DNA of 64,000 bases from Duganella sp. Root336D2 (GTDB taxonomy: Bacteria > Pseudomonadota > Gammaproteobacteria > Burkholderiales > Burkholderiaceae_D): contig NZ_LMDB01000035.1 in NCBI RefSeq assembly GCF_001425005.1, forward strand, positions 137,005-201,004, read 5' to 3'. The translations under genes were made by a program, and so were the position numbers. Positions within the stretch are counted from its first letter, which is position 1, and each line of letters opens with the position of its first letter. Positions 18,623-26,816 of this stretch are shown here, piece by piece. The notes under the pieces were generated by a model. The model had not been told where the DNA came from and searched no databases. It saw only the letters and a program-made list of their open reading frames with translations.

Positions 18623-18646
18623 GGAATAGAATGACCGTACTATTCC
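18623..18646. promoter_or_regulatory. Candidate operator: GGAATAG-N10-CTATTCC
   Basis: A perfect 7-bp inverted repeat with 24-bp total length overlaps a likely -10 (TAGAAT, 18627-18632) paired with TTGCCA (18603-18608, 18-bp spacer). It lies in the purU/oxidoreductase divergent region, 16 bases before the oxidoreductase start. Geometry fits a dimeric repressor such as a TetR or MarR protein. Confidence 0.4.
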
Positions 18647-18661
18647 TAAAAAGGAGCAAAT

Positions 18662-19672
18662 ATGGAGAACACCCAGTTTCGCCTCGCCGCCCGCCCGGTC
18701 GGCTTGCCCAAGGACAGCGACTGGCAAATCACCAAAGAGCCGGTACGCGAGCTGGCCGACGGTGAAGTGCTGGTCAAAACGCTCTACCTCTCGCTCGACC
18801 CTGCCATGCGCGGCTGGATGAACGATGCCAAATCCTATATCCGCCCGGTCGGCATCGGCGAAGTCATGCGCGCCGGCGGCCTGGGCGAAGTGGTGGCCTC
18901 CAGATCGCCCCGCTTTGCCGTCGGCGACAGGATCGGCGGCGGCTTCGGCGTGCAGCAGTACTGGATCGGCGCCGCCGACGACCGCCATGCCGGACTGCAT
19001 AAGGTCGACACCCGCCTGGCCCCCGCCACCACCTGGCTCAACACCCTCGGCATGCCCGGCATGACCGCCTACTTCGGCTTGCTGGAAGTGGGCCAGCCGA
19101 AAGCCGGCGAAACCGTGGTCGTGTCCGGCGCAGCCGGTGCGGTCGGCCAGACCGTCGGCCAGGTGGCCAAACAGCTCGGCTGCCGCGTGGTCGGCATTGC
19201 CGGCGGCCAGGAAAAGTGCGATTTCGTGGTCAAGGAGCTCGGCTTTGACGCCTGCATCGACTACAAGGGCGGCGACGTGCGTGCCGGCCTGAAGGAACAC
19301 TGTCCAAATGGCGTTGACGTATACTTTGACAACGTTGGTGGCGACATCCTCGATATCGTTCTCACGCGCATCAACCTGAAGGCCCGCATCGTGATCTGCG
19401 GCGCAATTTCGCAGTACAACAACACGACTGCGGTCAAAGGCCCAGCCAATTACCTGTCCCTGCTGGTGAACCGCGCGCGCATGGAAGGCATGGTCGTGTT
19501 CGACTACGCCGACCGCTACCACGTAGCCGTTGCCGCGCTCGGCAAATGGCTGCAGGAAGGCAAGATCAAGAGCCGGGAAGATGTCGTGCAAGGCATCGAG
19601 AAATTCCCTGAGGCGCTGACGATGCTGTTCGAAGGCAAGAACTTCGGCAAGCTGGTGCTGCAAATCGCTTGA
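18662..19672 (+). CDS. NADP-dependent zinc-free MDR oxidoreductase (CurA/PTGR-like)
   Basis: This 336-residue medium-chain dehydrogenase/reductase lacks the catalytic zinc ligands. It has the nucleotide-binding motif SGAAGAVGQTVGQ near residue 157 and the family signature DVYFDNVGG. LSLDPAMRGWM near the N-terminus and GAISQYNNT place it with the NADPH-dependent 2-alkenal/curcumin/prostaglandin reductases, which saturate alpha,beta-unsaturated carbonyls and so detoxify reactive aldehydes. An AAAGGAG ribosome site supports the start. The palindrome just upstream suggests inducible control. Exact substrate unknown. Confidence 0.9.
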   Translation: MENTQFRLAARPVGLPKDSDWQITKEPVRELADGEVLVKTLYLSLDPAMRGWMNDAKSYIRPVGIGEVMRAGGLGEVVASRSPRFAVGDRIGGGFGVQQYWIGAADDRHAGLHKVDTRLAPATTWLNTLGMPGMTAYFGLLEVGQPKAGETVVVSGAAGAVGQTVGQVAKQLGCRVVGIAGGQEKCDFVVKELGFDACIDYKGGDVRAGLKEHCPNGVDVYFDNVGGDILDIVLTRINLKARIVICGAISQYNNTTAVKGPANYLSLLVNRARMEGMVVFDYADRYHVAVAALGKWLQEGKIKSREDVVQGIEKFPEALTMLFEGKNFGKLVLQIA

Positions 19673-19723
19673 TCGCTCCCTCCTGCGGCGGCGCGGCCCA
19701 ACCGACGCAGCGAAGGAGCCAGC

Positions 19724-20269
19724 ATGAGCCAGCAAAACCAGAGCGCCACGGCCAAGGATGCCGTGGCGCTTCTCACCTCCGACCACGACAAGGTCAAAAA
19801 ACTATTCCGCGAGTTTGAAAAATGCGATGCCTCGCACCAGGGCTTGAAGCATGACCTGGCGCAGCAGATCTGCATGGACCTGACGATCCACGCCACGCTT
19901 GAAGAAGAAATCTTCTACCCCGCCGTGCGCGCCGAAACTGGCGCACAGCAGCAAGTCGATGAAGCGCTGGAAGAACACGGCACCATCAAGGAGCTGGTCG
20001 AGCATATCCGCGGCATGGCCGCCGGCGACAGCGAACTCGATAGCACGGTGCAGACATTGCGTGAATGCGTGGAGCACCACGTCACTGAGGAAGAACAGGA
20101 AATGTTCCCCAAAGTGCGGCAAAGCGATGCCGACCTGGCGCAATTGTGCGAACAGTTGAAAGACCGCAAGGAAGAACTGGAGCACGATTTCGGCGCCCAG
20201 CCCGTGCGCGGCAATAACACTGCCGAAGCGGAAGGCGAACGTTCGGCCACCGGCCAGGCCGGATCCTGA
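19724..20269 (+). CDS. Hemerythrin-domain protein
   Basis: The 181-residue protein is one hemerythrin HHE four-helix bundle with the expected metal-ligand motifs: DHDKVKKLFREFEK, HATLEEEIFYP, EEHGTIKELVEHI and EHHVTEEEQEMFP. A di-iron site should bind oxygen or respond to redox or nitrosative state. The C-terminal tail is charged and disordered. A GAAGGAG ribosome site is present. The KGG-motif stress gene follows 121 bases downstream, so the pair fits a general-stress locus. Confidence 0.9.
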   Translation: MSQQNQSATAKDAVALLTSDHDKVKKLFREFEKCDASHQGLKHDLAQQICMDLTIHATLEEEIFYPAVRAETGAQQQVDEALEEHGTIKELVEHIRGMAAGDSELDSTVQTLRECVEHHVTEEEQEMFPKVRQSDADLAQLCEQLKDRKEELEHDFGAQPVRGNNTAEAEGERSATGQAGS

Positions 20270-20306
20270 ACCCGAAAAAATAATTTGAACTTTTACCGCC
20301 GACTTT

Positions 20307-20390
20307 CCCTCAAAGCCCAAGAAGCAGCCGCGACGCTGCTTCCGGCCCGGGCCCGCGCCCGGATTCTTGGGCAATTGAGGGAGGTGGATC
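20307..20390 (+). promoter_or_regulatory. Folded 5' leader of the KGG gene overlapping its ribosome site
   Basis: A left arm at 20307-20323 pairs with 20364-20381 almost perfectly (GCCCAAGAA/TTCTTGGGC plus CCCTC/GAGGG with a small internal loop). Inside are a hairpin GCAGC-CGCGAC-GCTGC (20324-20339) and a GC-rich hairpin closed by TCCGG/CCGGA (20341-20363). The result is a three-way junction whose right arm covers part of the GGGAGG ribosome site (20379-20384). This is a good candidate RNA thermometer, riboswitch or protein-bound leader. Confidence 0.5.
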
Positions 20391-20678
20391 ATGGCTACAC
20401 CGGACGAGCAGGTCAGGAGCGGCAATGGCAAGCGCGGCTTCGCGGCAATGGACAAGGAAACCCAGCGCATGATTGCCAGCAAGGGCGGCCAGGCCGCGCA
20501 CCAGAAGGGCACGGCGCACGAATTCACCTCGGAGGAAGCGCGCCGCGCCGGTCAAAAAGGCGGCGAAGTGGTGAGCCGCAACCGCGAGCACATGGCTGAA
20601 ATCGGGCGCAAGGGCGGCGAGAGTCGCCAGACCGCGCGCAGTGGCAACCGGCAGGGGGGGAAAGACGAGGCAGGCTGA
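20391..20678 (+). CDS. KGG-motif general stress protein (YciG/Con-10 type)
   Basis: The 95-residue, very hydrophilic protein carries three copies of the KGG repeat (MIASKGGQAAH, RAGQKGGEVVS, EIGRKGGESRQ), each following an acidic/basic helix-like segment. Proteins of this type are induced in stationary phase, by desiccation or by salt, and are thought to be disordered and protective. It follows the hemerythrin gene. Its ribosome site lies inside a folded leader, so its translation may be conditionally blocked. Confidence 0.85.
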   Translation: MATPDEQVRSGNGKRGFAAMDKETQRMIASKGGQAAHQKGTAHEFTSEEARRAGQKGGEVVSRNREHMAEIGRKGGESRQTARSGNRQGGKDEAG

Positions 20679-20689
20679 ACGCGGCACGC

Positions 20690-21688
20690 TCAGCGGCCGG
20701 GCCTGGCATCCTGCAGGATGCGGGCCAGCGCTTGCTGGAACAATTCCGGCTCTTCGATCTGCGGGTTATGCCCCGCGCGCGGAATGCGCACGATTCGCGC
20801 GCCGGGAATCAGGCGTTGCAGGTTTTCCGCCTGCGACAGGGGCGTGATCGTGTCGGTCTCGCCCCACAGCAAGGTTACCGGCCAGGCGATCCTGCCGTAG
20901 GCGTCGCGCAAGTCGCTGGCGGCATGGCCGCGCCGCGCCAGCAATTCCGGCAGCCAGGCCGCGACCTGCTGGTAGCTGCCTTCCAGCATCAGCGGTTGCT
21001 GGTACACCTGCTGCCAGGCTGGCGTGGCTTTCTCTTTTTCGCTGATGAAGCTTTTCAGCAGGGTCCCGGTGTATTGCGGCTTGGTCAGGAATCCGGCGGC
21101 CAGCGGCTGGCTGACCCAGCGCCAGCGCAGGACGGCCTGCAATATGCTGTCGCCCTGCTCCTGGGGCTGGTCCAGGCCCAGCGCGGCATCCACCAGCACC
21201 AGGGCCTGCACCCTGCCCTCGTCCGGCGTGGACAGCAAGGCTTCCATCAACGGCGCGGCACCGAAGGAATGCGCCACGAACACGGCGCGGCGGATGCCGG
21301 CATTATCCAGCGCCCTGCGCAGCCGCGCAGCCTGTTGCTGCTTGTCGTATTCGCCCGATTCGGGCGGAATCGAATAGCCGAATGGCGGCATGTCGAGGGC
21401 GACCGCCTGGTAGCCCAGGCCGGTGGCGGTCTCCATCGAGGCCCGCCAGGTTTCGCTCCACGAGCCCGTGCCATGCAGGAAAACCACGGCCGGCGCCTCG
21501 CGGCTGCCGCTGCGCTGGATGAAGATCCGCGCATCGCCGGCATCGACAAACTCGCCGCCTTTGGGGGCGAGCGCTGCGCGGTTGCCGGTCTGGCGTGCCT
21601 GCGCCTGCCACACGGCGACCGTGCCCCACACGGCCGCGCCGCCGGCCAGGGCCAGCAGCGCATAGGCCAGCAGGCGCTTAATAGTCAT
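20690..21688 (-). CDS. Alpha/beta hydrolase with N-terminal membrane anchor
   Basis: An N-terminal hydrophobic helix (LLAYALLALAGGAAVWGTVAVW) is followed by an alpha/beta-hydrolase fold. FLHGTGSWSETW forms the oxyanion region, VAHSFGAAP carries the nucleophile Ser (G-x-S variant HSF), and AGHNPQIEEP holds the catalytic His. The acid is likely the Asp in WGETDTITPL. At 332 residues it has a normal core and probably faces the periplasm. The start codon lies inside the end of the upstream gene (11-base overlap), so it is coupled to the 339-residue protein and the FAD/methyltransferase fusion. Substrate unknown. Confidence 0.82.
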   Translation of the reverse strand: MTIKRLLAYALLALAGGAAVWGTVAVWQAQARQTGNRAALAPKGGEFVDAGDARIFIQRSGSREAPAVVFLHGTGSWSETWRASMETATGLGYQAVALDMPPFGYSIPPESGEYDKQQQAARLRRALDNAGIRRAVFVAHSFGAAPLMEALLSTPDEGRVQALVLVDAALGLDQPQEQGDSILQAVLRWRWVSQPLAAGFLTKPQYTGTLLKSFISEKEKATPAWQQVYQQPLMLEGSYQQVAAWLPELLARRGHAASDLRDAYGRIAWPVTLLWGETDTITPLSQAENLQRLIPGARIVRIPRAGHNPQIEEPELFQQALARILQDARPGR

Positions 21689-22697
21689 ACACGTGTTCGA
21701 CTTCTATCCCCTGGCGCGGCGCGTCGACCAGGTAGCGTGACAGCGCTGCCACCCGCATCACCAGCGCCACCCGCTTGCGCCCCGGCTCGGTCAGGATCGG
21801 CTGTTCGAACAACACCCGGGTGTCCGGCGGCGCTGCCGTGCCCTGCCCGCGCGTCAGCACCGTCACCAGGATCACGCCGCTATTGCCGGCGATGTCCTGC
21901 AACTGCACATCCTGCAGCCCCAGGCGCGTCGCCGCCAGGCGGAAGTCGTAATAGCGCGGCAGTTCCAGTACGGCGCGGCCATCGTCGAGCATGCGCAGCA
22001 ACTTGACGTTTTGCATGTCGGCCAGGTCGTAAGGCTCGTGGTCGGCCACCACCTGCGTCGTCATCAGGGCCGGTTCGTAAGCTGCGCTGGTTCCCAGCTT
22101 GATCAACTGGCCGTATGCGGCCTTGACCAGGTACTCGGTGGTCAGCGCATAGCGCCGTTCCAGCTTGCGCAGCATATTGGCGCCGAACAGCGGTGTATCG
22201 GACCACAGCCCTTTCAGCTTGGCGCCGAAGTTGTACAGGTACCATGGCTCCTTGCGGATGAAATCGACGTAATCCTGCGCCACGCGCGCGCCGTATTCAT
22301 CCTCCGGGGTCAAGGCCGAGGCTGTCGCCCAGCTGATGCGGCCCAGCGTGTTTTCGTACAGCGAGCGCAGGCCGTATTCCAGCGTGGTGCTGCCGCCGAT
22401 CACGCCAATCATCACGTGGTAGCCCGCATTGGCCGGGTACTTGGCGCGCACCTGTTCTTCGGTCACCGCCGCATAGCTGCTCCAGATCTGGCCCACATGC
22501 CCGAGGAAAGGGAAATTGTGGGCCGGGTGCTGCTTCACGTAGCGCGCGTATTCGGCCGGGCTATGCACCAGGAACCATTCCGGGAACGTCAGGAAAGTCT
22601 GCTCCACGCTGCGCCGCTGCTCCGCCGCAATCGGGCTTTCGGCGGAACTGGTCAGGCAAGCCACCAGCAGGCTCAATGCCAGCAAGAGTTTGCGCAT
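21678..22697 (-). CDS. Secreted protein of unknown function
   Basis: This 339-residue protein has a signal peptide (LLLALSLLVACLTSSAES) and no domain I can name. It is rich in aromatic residues, with recognisable stretches FLTFPEWFLVHSPAEYARYV, FPFLGHVGQIW and LPRYYDFRLA. The composition suggests a folded periplasmic protein. It begins one base after the stop of the FAD/methyltransferase fusion and overlaps the alpha/beta hydrolase, so it is part of that operon and probably of the same pathway. Confidence 0.6.
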   Translation of the reverse strand: MRKLLLALSLLVACLTSSAESPIAAEQRRSVEQTFLTFPEWFLVHSPAEYARYVKQHPAHNFPFLGHVGQIWSSYAAVTEEQVRAKYPANAGYHVMIGVIGGSTTLEYGLRSLYENTLGRISWATASALTPEDEYGARVAQDYVDFIRKEPWYLYNFGAKLKGLWSDTPLFGANMLRKLERRYALTTEYLVKAAYGQLIKLGTSAAYEPALMTTQVVADHEPYDLADMQNVKLLRMLDDGRAVLELPRYYDFRLAATRLGLQDVQLQDIAGNSGVILVTVLTRGQGTAAPPDTRVLFEQPILTEPGRKRVALVMRVAALSRYLVDAPRQGIEVEHVYDY

Positions 22698-22698
22698 A

Positions 22699-24897
22699 TC
22701 AGATCCGTTTGAAAGCCATCAGGACGTTTGCGGACGGATCGCCATCCTGCACGATGCGCTCGCCCGTATGCTCGAAGCCGGCCGCTTCCACGCGCTTGAT
22801 CCATTCGTCGACCGAAGCGAAGAAACGCAGCTCCGTCGAATTGACGGCCCATGGCTCGCCCAGGCCGGCGTTGAACACGCAGTGCGCCAGGCTGACGAAA
22901 TCGTCCATCGTGCGGTCTTTCACATCGTGGTCGCGCACCACGAAGTAGCCGCCCGGGCGCACGATATTTGCCACCGACGCCAGGAACGGCTTCAGCTTCT
23001 CCGGTTGCATATGGTGCAGGCCGACGAAGCAGCTCACCAGGTCCGCGCTTTGCTCCGGCAGGTCGATCGGCGCGTAATCTTTCATGTGCACGAACTTGCC
23101 GACCTGCATCAGGCCGCCGCGTTCCACGATGTCGACCGGCGAATAGCCCGGCGCCTTGTCGTGCACCAGCGTCACCTTGCCCCTCAGCTTGAGGTGCTTG
23201 CGCAGTGCGTTGACGTAGCGGCCGGTGGTGCCGATCTCCACGTAGTCGCGCAAGGGCTGGTCGCCCAGCAGGCGCTTGGCCTGGCTGCCCATCTCCTGCT
23301 TCTGCACCACCAGCGACGGCAGCGCATAGCGCAGCAGCGACAGCGGCGGCGTAATGCCCGGCAGGCCGGCTTGCAAAGCGCGGTAGATCGATTCTTCGTC
23401 GTGGTTTTCGGTGGTCGCCTTGCGAATCAGGGTGTGGAAGCGATCTTCCGGGAACAGGTTGAAGATGTTCTGCAGGAAGGCGTAGAACTTGTCCGCCTCG
23501 CGCTCGCTGCCATACACGGAATGGAACAGCGAAAGGCGCGCCGCCTCCCCGTTCGGATTCAGGTCCAGCGTCGGCGCATAGTATTTATCCCACAGCGCGC
23601 CGCGCAGGCGGTACTCGGGATCGAGTTCGCGCTTCATCGCGAACAGTTCTTTCGCGCGCGGGTAGGCGCGGTGGAATTGTTCATGCGTGCCGTGCAGCTG
23701 GTATGGCAGGTAGTAGGTGCCGCCGCATTCCAGCACGGCGTCGATCAGTTCGCGTGTCCATACCCCGACGCGTTCGCGCGCATTGTCGCGCGTGCGCTGC
23801 TTGTGGTACAGCACGAAGGCGAAGGTTTCACCGCGCGCCCACGACAGCAGCGTGCCCGGGTCGGACAGTGCATGGCGGATCGAGATATTGATCGTATTGA
23901 CGCGGTGCTTGGCAAGGATGGCCGACATCTTCGGCACGAATTCGTCCATGCGCGTGCAAGGCACGAAATACTCCTGCAGCACGTAGGTGCGCTCGGAGCG
24001 GCCCAGAGGTTCCAGTTCCGCCGTGTCGTAGCCGGCCTCGTAATTGCGCCAGTGGACCTTCTTCTTCCGGTACAGCAGCGGGTCGAGCAGGTATTCGCGG
24101 CGCCATTTGCCGAACGGCGATTCGGACACCGACCACAGGAAATACAGCTCCGCCAGGTAGGCGCGGTTCAGCGGCTGCAGGCGCGGCTTGTCGGCCGGCA
24201 GGTCGGTCACGGTCCAGCTCACGGCGCGCGCCCGGGTGTACTGCGGCGGATACAGGTCGGCGTTATGGAAAGTGATTTCCTTGCGGCCGCGCACATTCAC
24301 ATCGAACCAGGCCGGATAATCCTTGGTCGCCAGCGTCACGCTGCCGCGCTGCACGCGCGTATTCGGCACCAGTTCCAGTTCGGCTTCGGCGATGATGCCG
24401 ATTGCGCCGTAGCCGCCGATGGCCGCGTAAAACAGCTCGCTGTTCTGCTGCGGGCTCGCTTCGCGCACTTCACCGCTGGCCAGCACCAGCGTAATCGAGC
24501 GCACCGACAGCACCACCGGGCCCAGGCCCATATAGCGCCCATGGGCGTTGACCGAGAGCGCGCCGCCGACGGTGAAATTGGCATAGGTCTGCATGATCTT
24601 CACCGACAGGCCGTGCGGGTCGATGAAGCGCTGGATATCGCACCAGCGGATGCCGGCCTGCACGCGGATCAGGCGGTCCGCCGGCGAGAATTCGAGCACG
24701 CGGTTCATGCCGCGCAAATCGAGGTGCAGGCTGCCCGGGCTGGCCGTATGGCCGCCCATGCTGAAATGGCCGCCGCCGATGGAAATCGGCAGGCTGGTCT
24801 TGCGCAGCGCGTCCTGCAAATCCGCCGTGGTGCTTGGTGTCGCTACGGCGTAGACATTGATCGGATTGAGCTGGGTAACGTCGTTTACGGTTGGCAT
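22699..24897 (-). CDS. Fusion of FAD-linked oxidoreductase and SAM-dependent methyltransferase
   Basis: Residues about 20-200 are a PCMH-type FAD-binding domain (SIGGGHFSMGGHTASPGS, TVGGALSVNAHGR, AAIGGYGAIGIIAEAEL). A lactone-oxidase-like C-terminal segment follows (YLPYQLHGTHEQFHRAYPRA, LDPEYRLRGALWDKYY). From about residue 510 a class I methyltransferase begins, with VEIGTTGRYVNALRKHL as motif I and ADLVSCFVGLHHM and NIVRPGGYFVVRDHD as later motifs. Flavin oxidation and methylation of one substrate is the simplest reading. At 732 residues the fusion is unusual. The gene lies between a DUF805 protein and two exported proteins in one operon. Confidence 0.8.
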   Translation of the reverse strand: MPTVNDVTQLNPINVYAVATPSTTADLQDALRKTSLPISIGGGHFSMGGHTASPGSLHLDLRGMNRVLEFSPADRLIRVQAGIRWCDIQRFIDPHGLSVKIMQTYANFTVGGALSVNAHGRYMGLGPVVLSVRSITLVLASGEVREASPQQNSELFYAAIGGYGAIGIIAEAELELVPNTRVQRGSVTLATKDYPAWFDVNVRGRKEITFHNADLYPPQYTRARAVSWTVTDLPADKPRLQPLNRAYLAELYFLWSVSESPFGKWRREYLLDPLLYRKKKVHWRNYEAGYDTAELEPLGRSERTYVLQEYFVPCTRMDEFVPKMSAILAKHRVNTINISIRHALSDPGTLLSWARGETFAFVLYHKQRTRDNARERVGVWTRELIDAVLECGGTYYLPYQLHGTHEQFHRAYPRAKELFAMKRELDPEYRLRGALWDKYYAPTLDLNPNGEAARLSLFHSVYGSEREADKFYAFLQNIFNLFPEDRFHTLIRKATTENHDEESIYRALQAGLPGITPPLSLLRYALPSLVVQKQEMGSQAKRLLGDQPLRDYVEIGTTGRYVNALRKHLKLRGKVTLVHDKAPGYSPVDIVERGGLMQVGKFVHMKDYAPIDLPEQSADLVSCFVGLHHMQPEKLKPFLASVANIVRPGGYFVVRDHDVKDRTMDDFVSLAHCVFNAGLGEPWAVNSTELRFFASVDEWIKRVEAAGFEHTGERIVQDGDPSANVLMAFKRI

Positions 24898-24901
24898 AGT
24901 C

Positions 24902-25264
24902 TTACTTTGCGATGTTCACTTGCAGGTAATCGTGGCGCGACAGCGGATCGTCGCCATAACGGTTCTTGCCTTCCCCGCCGCGGCGGCCAAGCAGGAGCAG
25001 TACCCAGAGCGGGCCCAGGACCGGGATCAACAGCAAAAGAAGACTCGGGCCGGAGCGGCCGATATCGTGCAGGCGCTGGGTGGAGACGGCCAGCGCGCCC
25101 CAGGTGAATGCCAGCGCGAACACTGCGGCGCCGGGATCGCCCAGCATCTCATTGGCAAGCATGCCGAAGGCCAGGCAAACCAGGCCAAGTGCGATGATGC
25201 GTGTCAGCCAGGTGCGGCGATTGATGCGCCCCTGGCATCGGAAATATTTTGCTAGCAGTTCCAT
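24902..25264 (-). CDS. DUF805-family membrane protein
   Basis: The 120-residue protein has the DUF805 pattern: an N-terminal RINRRTWLTRI motif, three to four hydrophobic helices, the central TQRLHDIGRSG signature and a C-terminal NRYGDDP motif. These are inner-membrane proteins without a defined role. I chose the ATG at 25264 over an in-frame GTG four codons earlier because GTGGGA then serves as the ribosome site. It ends four bases before the FAD/methyltransferase gene and is likely the first gene of that operon. Confidence 0.82.
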   Translation of the reverse strand: MELLAKYFRCQGRINRRTWLTRIIALGLVCLAFGMLANEMLGDPGAAVFALAFTWGALAVSTQRLHDIGRSGPSLLLLLIPVLGPLWVLLLLGRRGGEGKNRYGDDPLSRHDYLQVNIAK

Positions 25265-25342
25265 TTCATTTCCCACAAAGGACGGGGCAGGCCCGAAAAG
25301 GGGACTAGCTTAGCAAATCCTCATAAAGTTGCATAACGGAAT

Positions 25343-26143
25343 TCATAACGGAACACCGATGATCACGCTGGATGCCTTGAACAGGGCCGTCGCTTCCACG
25401 CCGACTTCCAGTTCCATCGATTGCTCGCTGTCGCGCGTGACGGTAGCCGCAATTGTGCCGCCGCCGGGCAAGGCGATGGTCACCTCGGAATTAACGGCGC
25501 CAGGCTGCACGCGGCATACCGTGCCGCGCAGCTGATTTCGCGCCGACAGTCTGGCGGTTTCGCCGGTCGCCAGGATGATCGAAGAAGCCTTAACTAAAGC
25601 GAAAGCTTCAGTTCCTTCTTGCAAACACAGGCTTTCTGCGCTCTCGTGTGTGATGATTGCAACAATCTCCTGCCCGCCAACAATACGCAGGATGATTTCG
25701 TCATTGACCGCACCGCGCTTGATGCCCGCCACGGTGCCCGAGAATTGATTGCGCGCGCTGGTTTTCATTTTCATCGATTGCAACAGGAGGTAATCATCTG
25801 CCAACCCTTGCGATTGGCGGCTCAGGTGTTTCATGAACACGCTGTGCTCATATTCGATGCGGCGGAAGTTCGCCACCAGTTGCGCGCCGCGGTGCGTCAG
25901 CCGCGTGCCGCCGCCGCCCTTGCCACCTGCCGAACGTTCCAGCAGCGGCTCGCCGGCCAGGTTGTTCATCGCATCGATCGCATCCCAGGCGGCCTTGTAG
26001 CTCATGCCGATTGCCTTTGCGCCTTGCGTGATCGAGCCGTGTTGCGCGATGCTGGCCAGCAGTTCGACGCGCTGGTGGCCGCCGAAGTCCTGGCCATCGA
26101 GCGTGATCCATACTTCGCCTTGCAGTGCCACCTGCTTAACCAT
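25343..26143 (-). CDS. modE: Molybdate-responsive regulator ModE
   Basis: Residues 1-110 are the ModE winged helix-turn-helix (RVELLASIAQHGSITQGAKA, MSYKAAWDAIDAMN, GGGGTRLTHRGAQLV). Two Mop/TOBE molybdate-binding domains follow (SARNQFSGTVAGIKRGAVN and SARNQLRGTVCRVQPGAVN). ModE with bound molybdate represses transport genes and tunes molybdoenzyme expression. It is the last gene of modABC-modE, overlapping modC by eight bases, so it is probably autoregulated. Length of 266 residues is typical. Confidence 0.94.
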   Translation of the reverse strand: MVKQVALQGEVWITLDGQDFGGHQRVELLASIAQHGSITQGAKAIGMSYKAAWDAIDAMNNLAGEPLLERSAGGKGGGGTRLTHRGAQLVANFRRIEYEHSVFMKHLSRQSQGLADDYLLLQSMKMKTSARNQFSGTVAGIKRGAVNDEIILRIVGGQEIVAIITHESAESLCLQEGTEAFALVKASSIILATGETARLSARNQLRGTVCRVQPGAVNSEVTIALPGGGTIAATVTRDSEQSMELEVGVEATALFKASSVIIGVPL

Positions 26144-26816
26144 TGCCGCCCTCCCCGGCCACGCGGCCGTTCGCCATCGTCAATACATGGCCGCCGAACG
26201 TAGCGGCATCGTCAGGATCGTGCGTAATCAGCAGCATCGGGATATCAAGCCGCCGTTGCAATGCATCGAGTTCGGCGCGCATACGTACGCGCAGGGCCGG
26301 GTCCAGTGCGGCGAAAGGCTCGTCGAGCAGTAATGCGCTCGGCTCCGCCACCAGGGCGCGCGCCAGCGCCACGCGCTGCCGCTGGCCACCGGACAATTCC
26401 GCTGGCCGCTGGTGCGCCACTTCGGCCAGCCCGAAAGCATCCAGCCAATAGCGCACCGCTTCCGGCTCGCCGCGCGGCGCTGGGTTGAACCAGCCGTGCC
26501 GCAAGCCGAAACCGATATTCTGCCGCACGTTCAGGTGCGGGAACAGGGCATAGTCCTGGAACAGGTAGCCCACGCGCCGCTTGCGCGCAGGCACATCGAT
26601 GCCCGCGCGGCTATCGAACAGCTTCTGCCCATCGACTTCGATCACGCCGCTGTCCGGCCGCGCCATGCCGGCAATCGCCTTCAGCATCTGGCTCTTGCCC
26701 GCGCCCGAAGCGCCATAGATCACTACGCGCTTGCTTGCAGATTCAAATTGGGCATCAAGCTGGAAGCTGCGCTGGCCGGAATGCAAGGTCTTGCGGATGT
26801 TCACGCTGATCGTCAT
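26136..26816 (-). CDS. modC: Molybdate ABC transporter ATP-binding protein ModC, short form
   Basis: The ATPase energises molybdate import. Walker A is GASGAGKS, the signature is LSGGQRQRVALARAL, Walker B is ALLLDEPFAALD and the switch His is in LITHDPDD. At 226 residues it ends right after the ATPase domain. The C-terminal TOBE/Mop domain of typical 350-residue ModC is missing. Regulation by bound molybdate may therefore fall to ModE, which has two such domains. The start overlaps modB (ATGA). Confidence 0.93.
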   Translation of the reverse strand: MTISVNIRKTLHSGQRSFQLDAQFESASKRVVIYGASGAGKSQMLKAIAGMARPDSGVIEVDGQKLFDSRAGIDVPARKRRVGYLFQDYALFPHLNVRQNIGFGLRHGWFNPAPRGEPEAVRYWLDAFGLAEVAHQRPAELSGGQRQRVALARALVAEPSALLLDEPFAALDPALRVRMRAELDALQRRLDIPMLLITHDPDDAATFGGHVLTMANGRVAGEGGNG

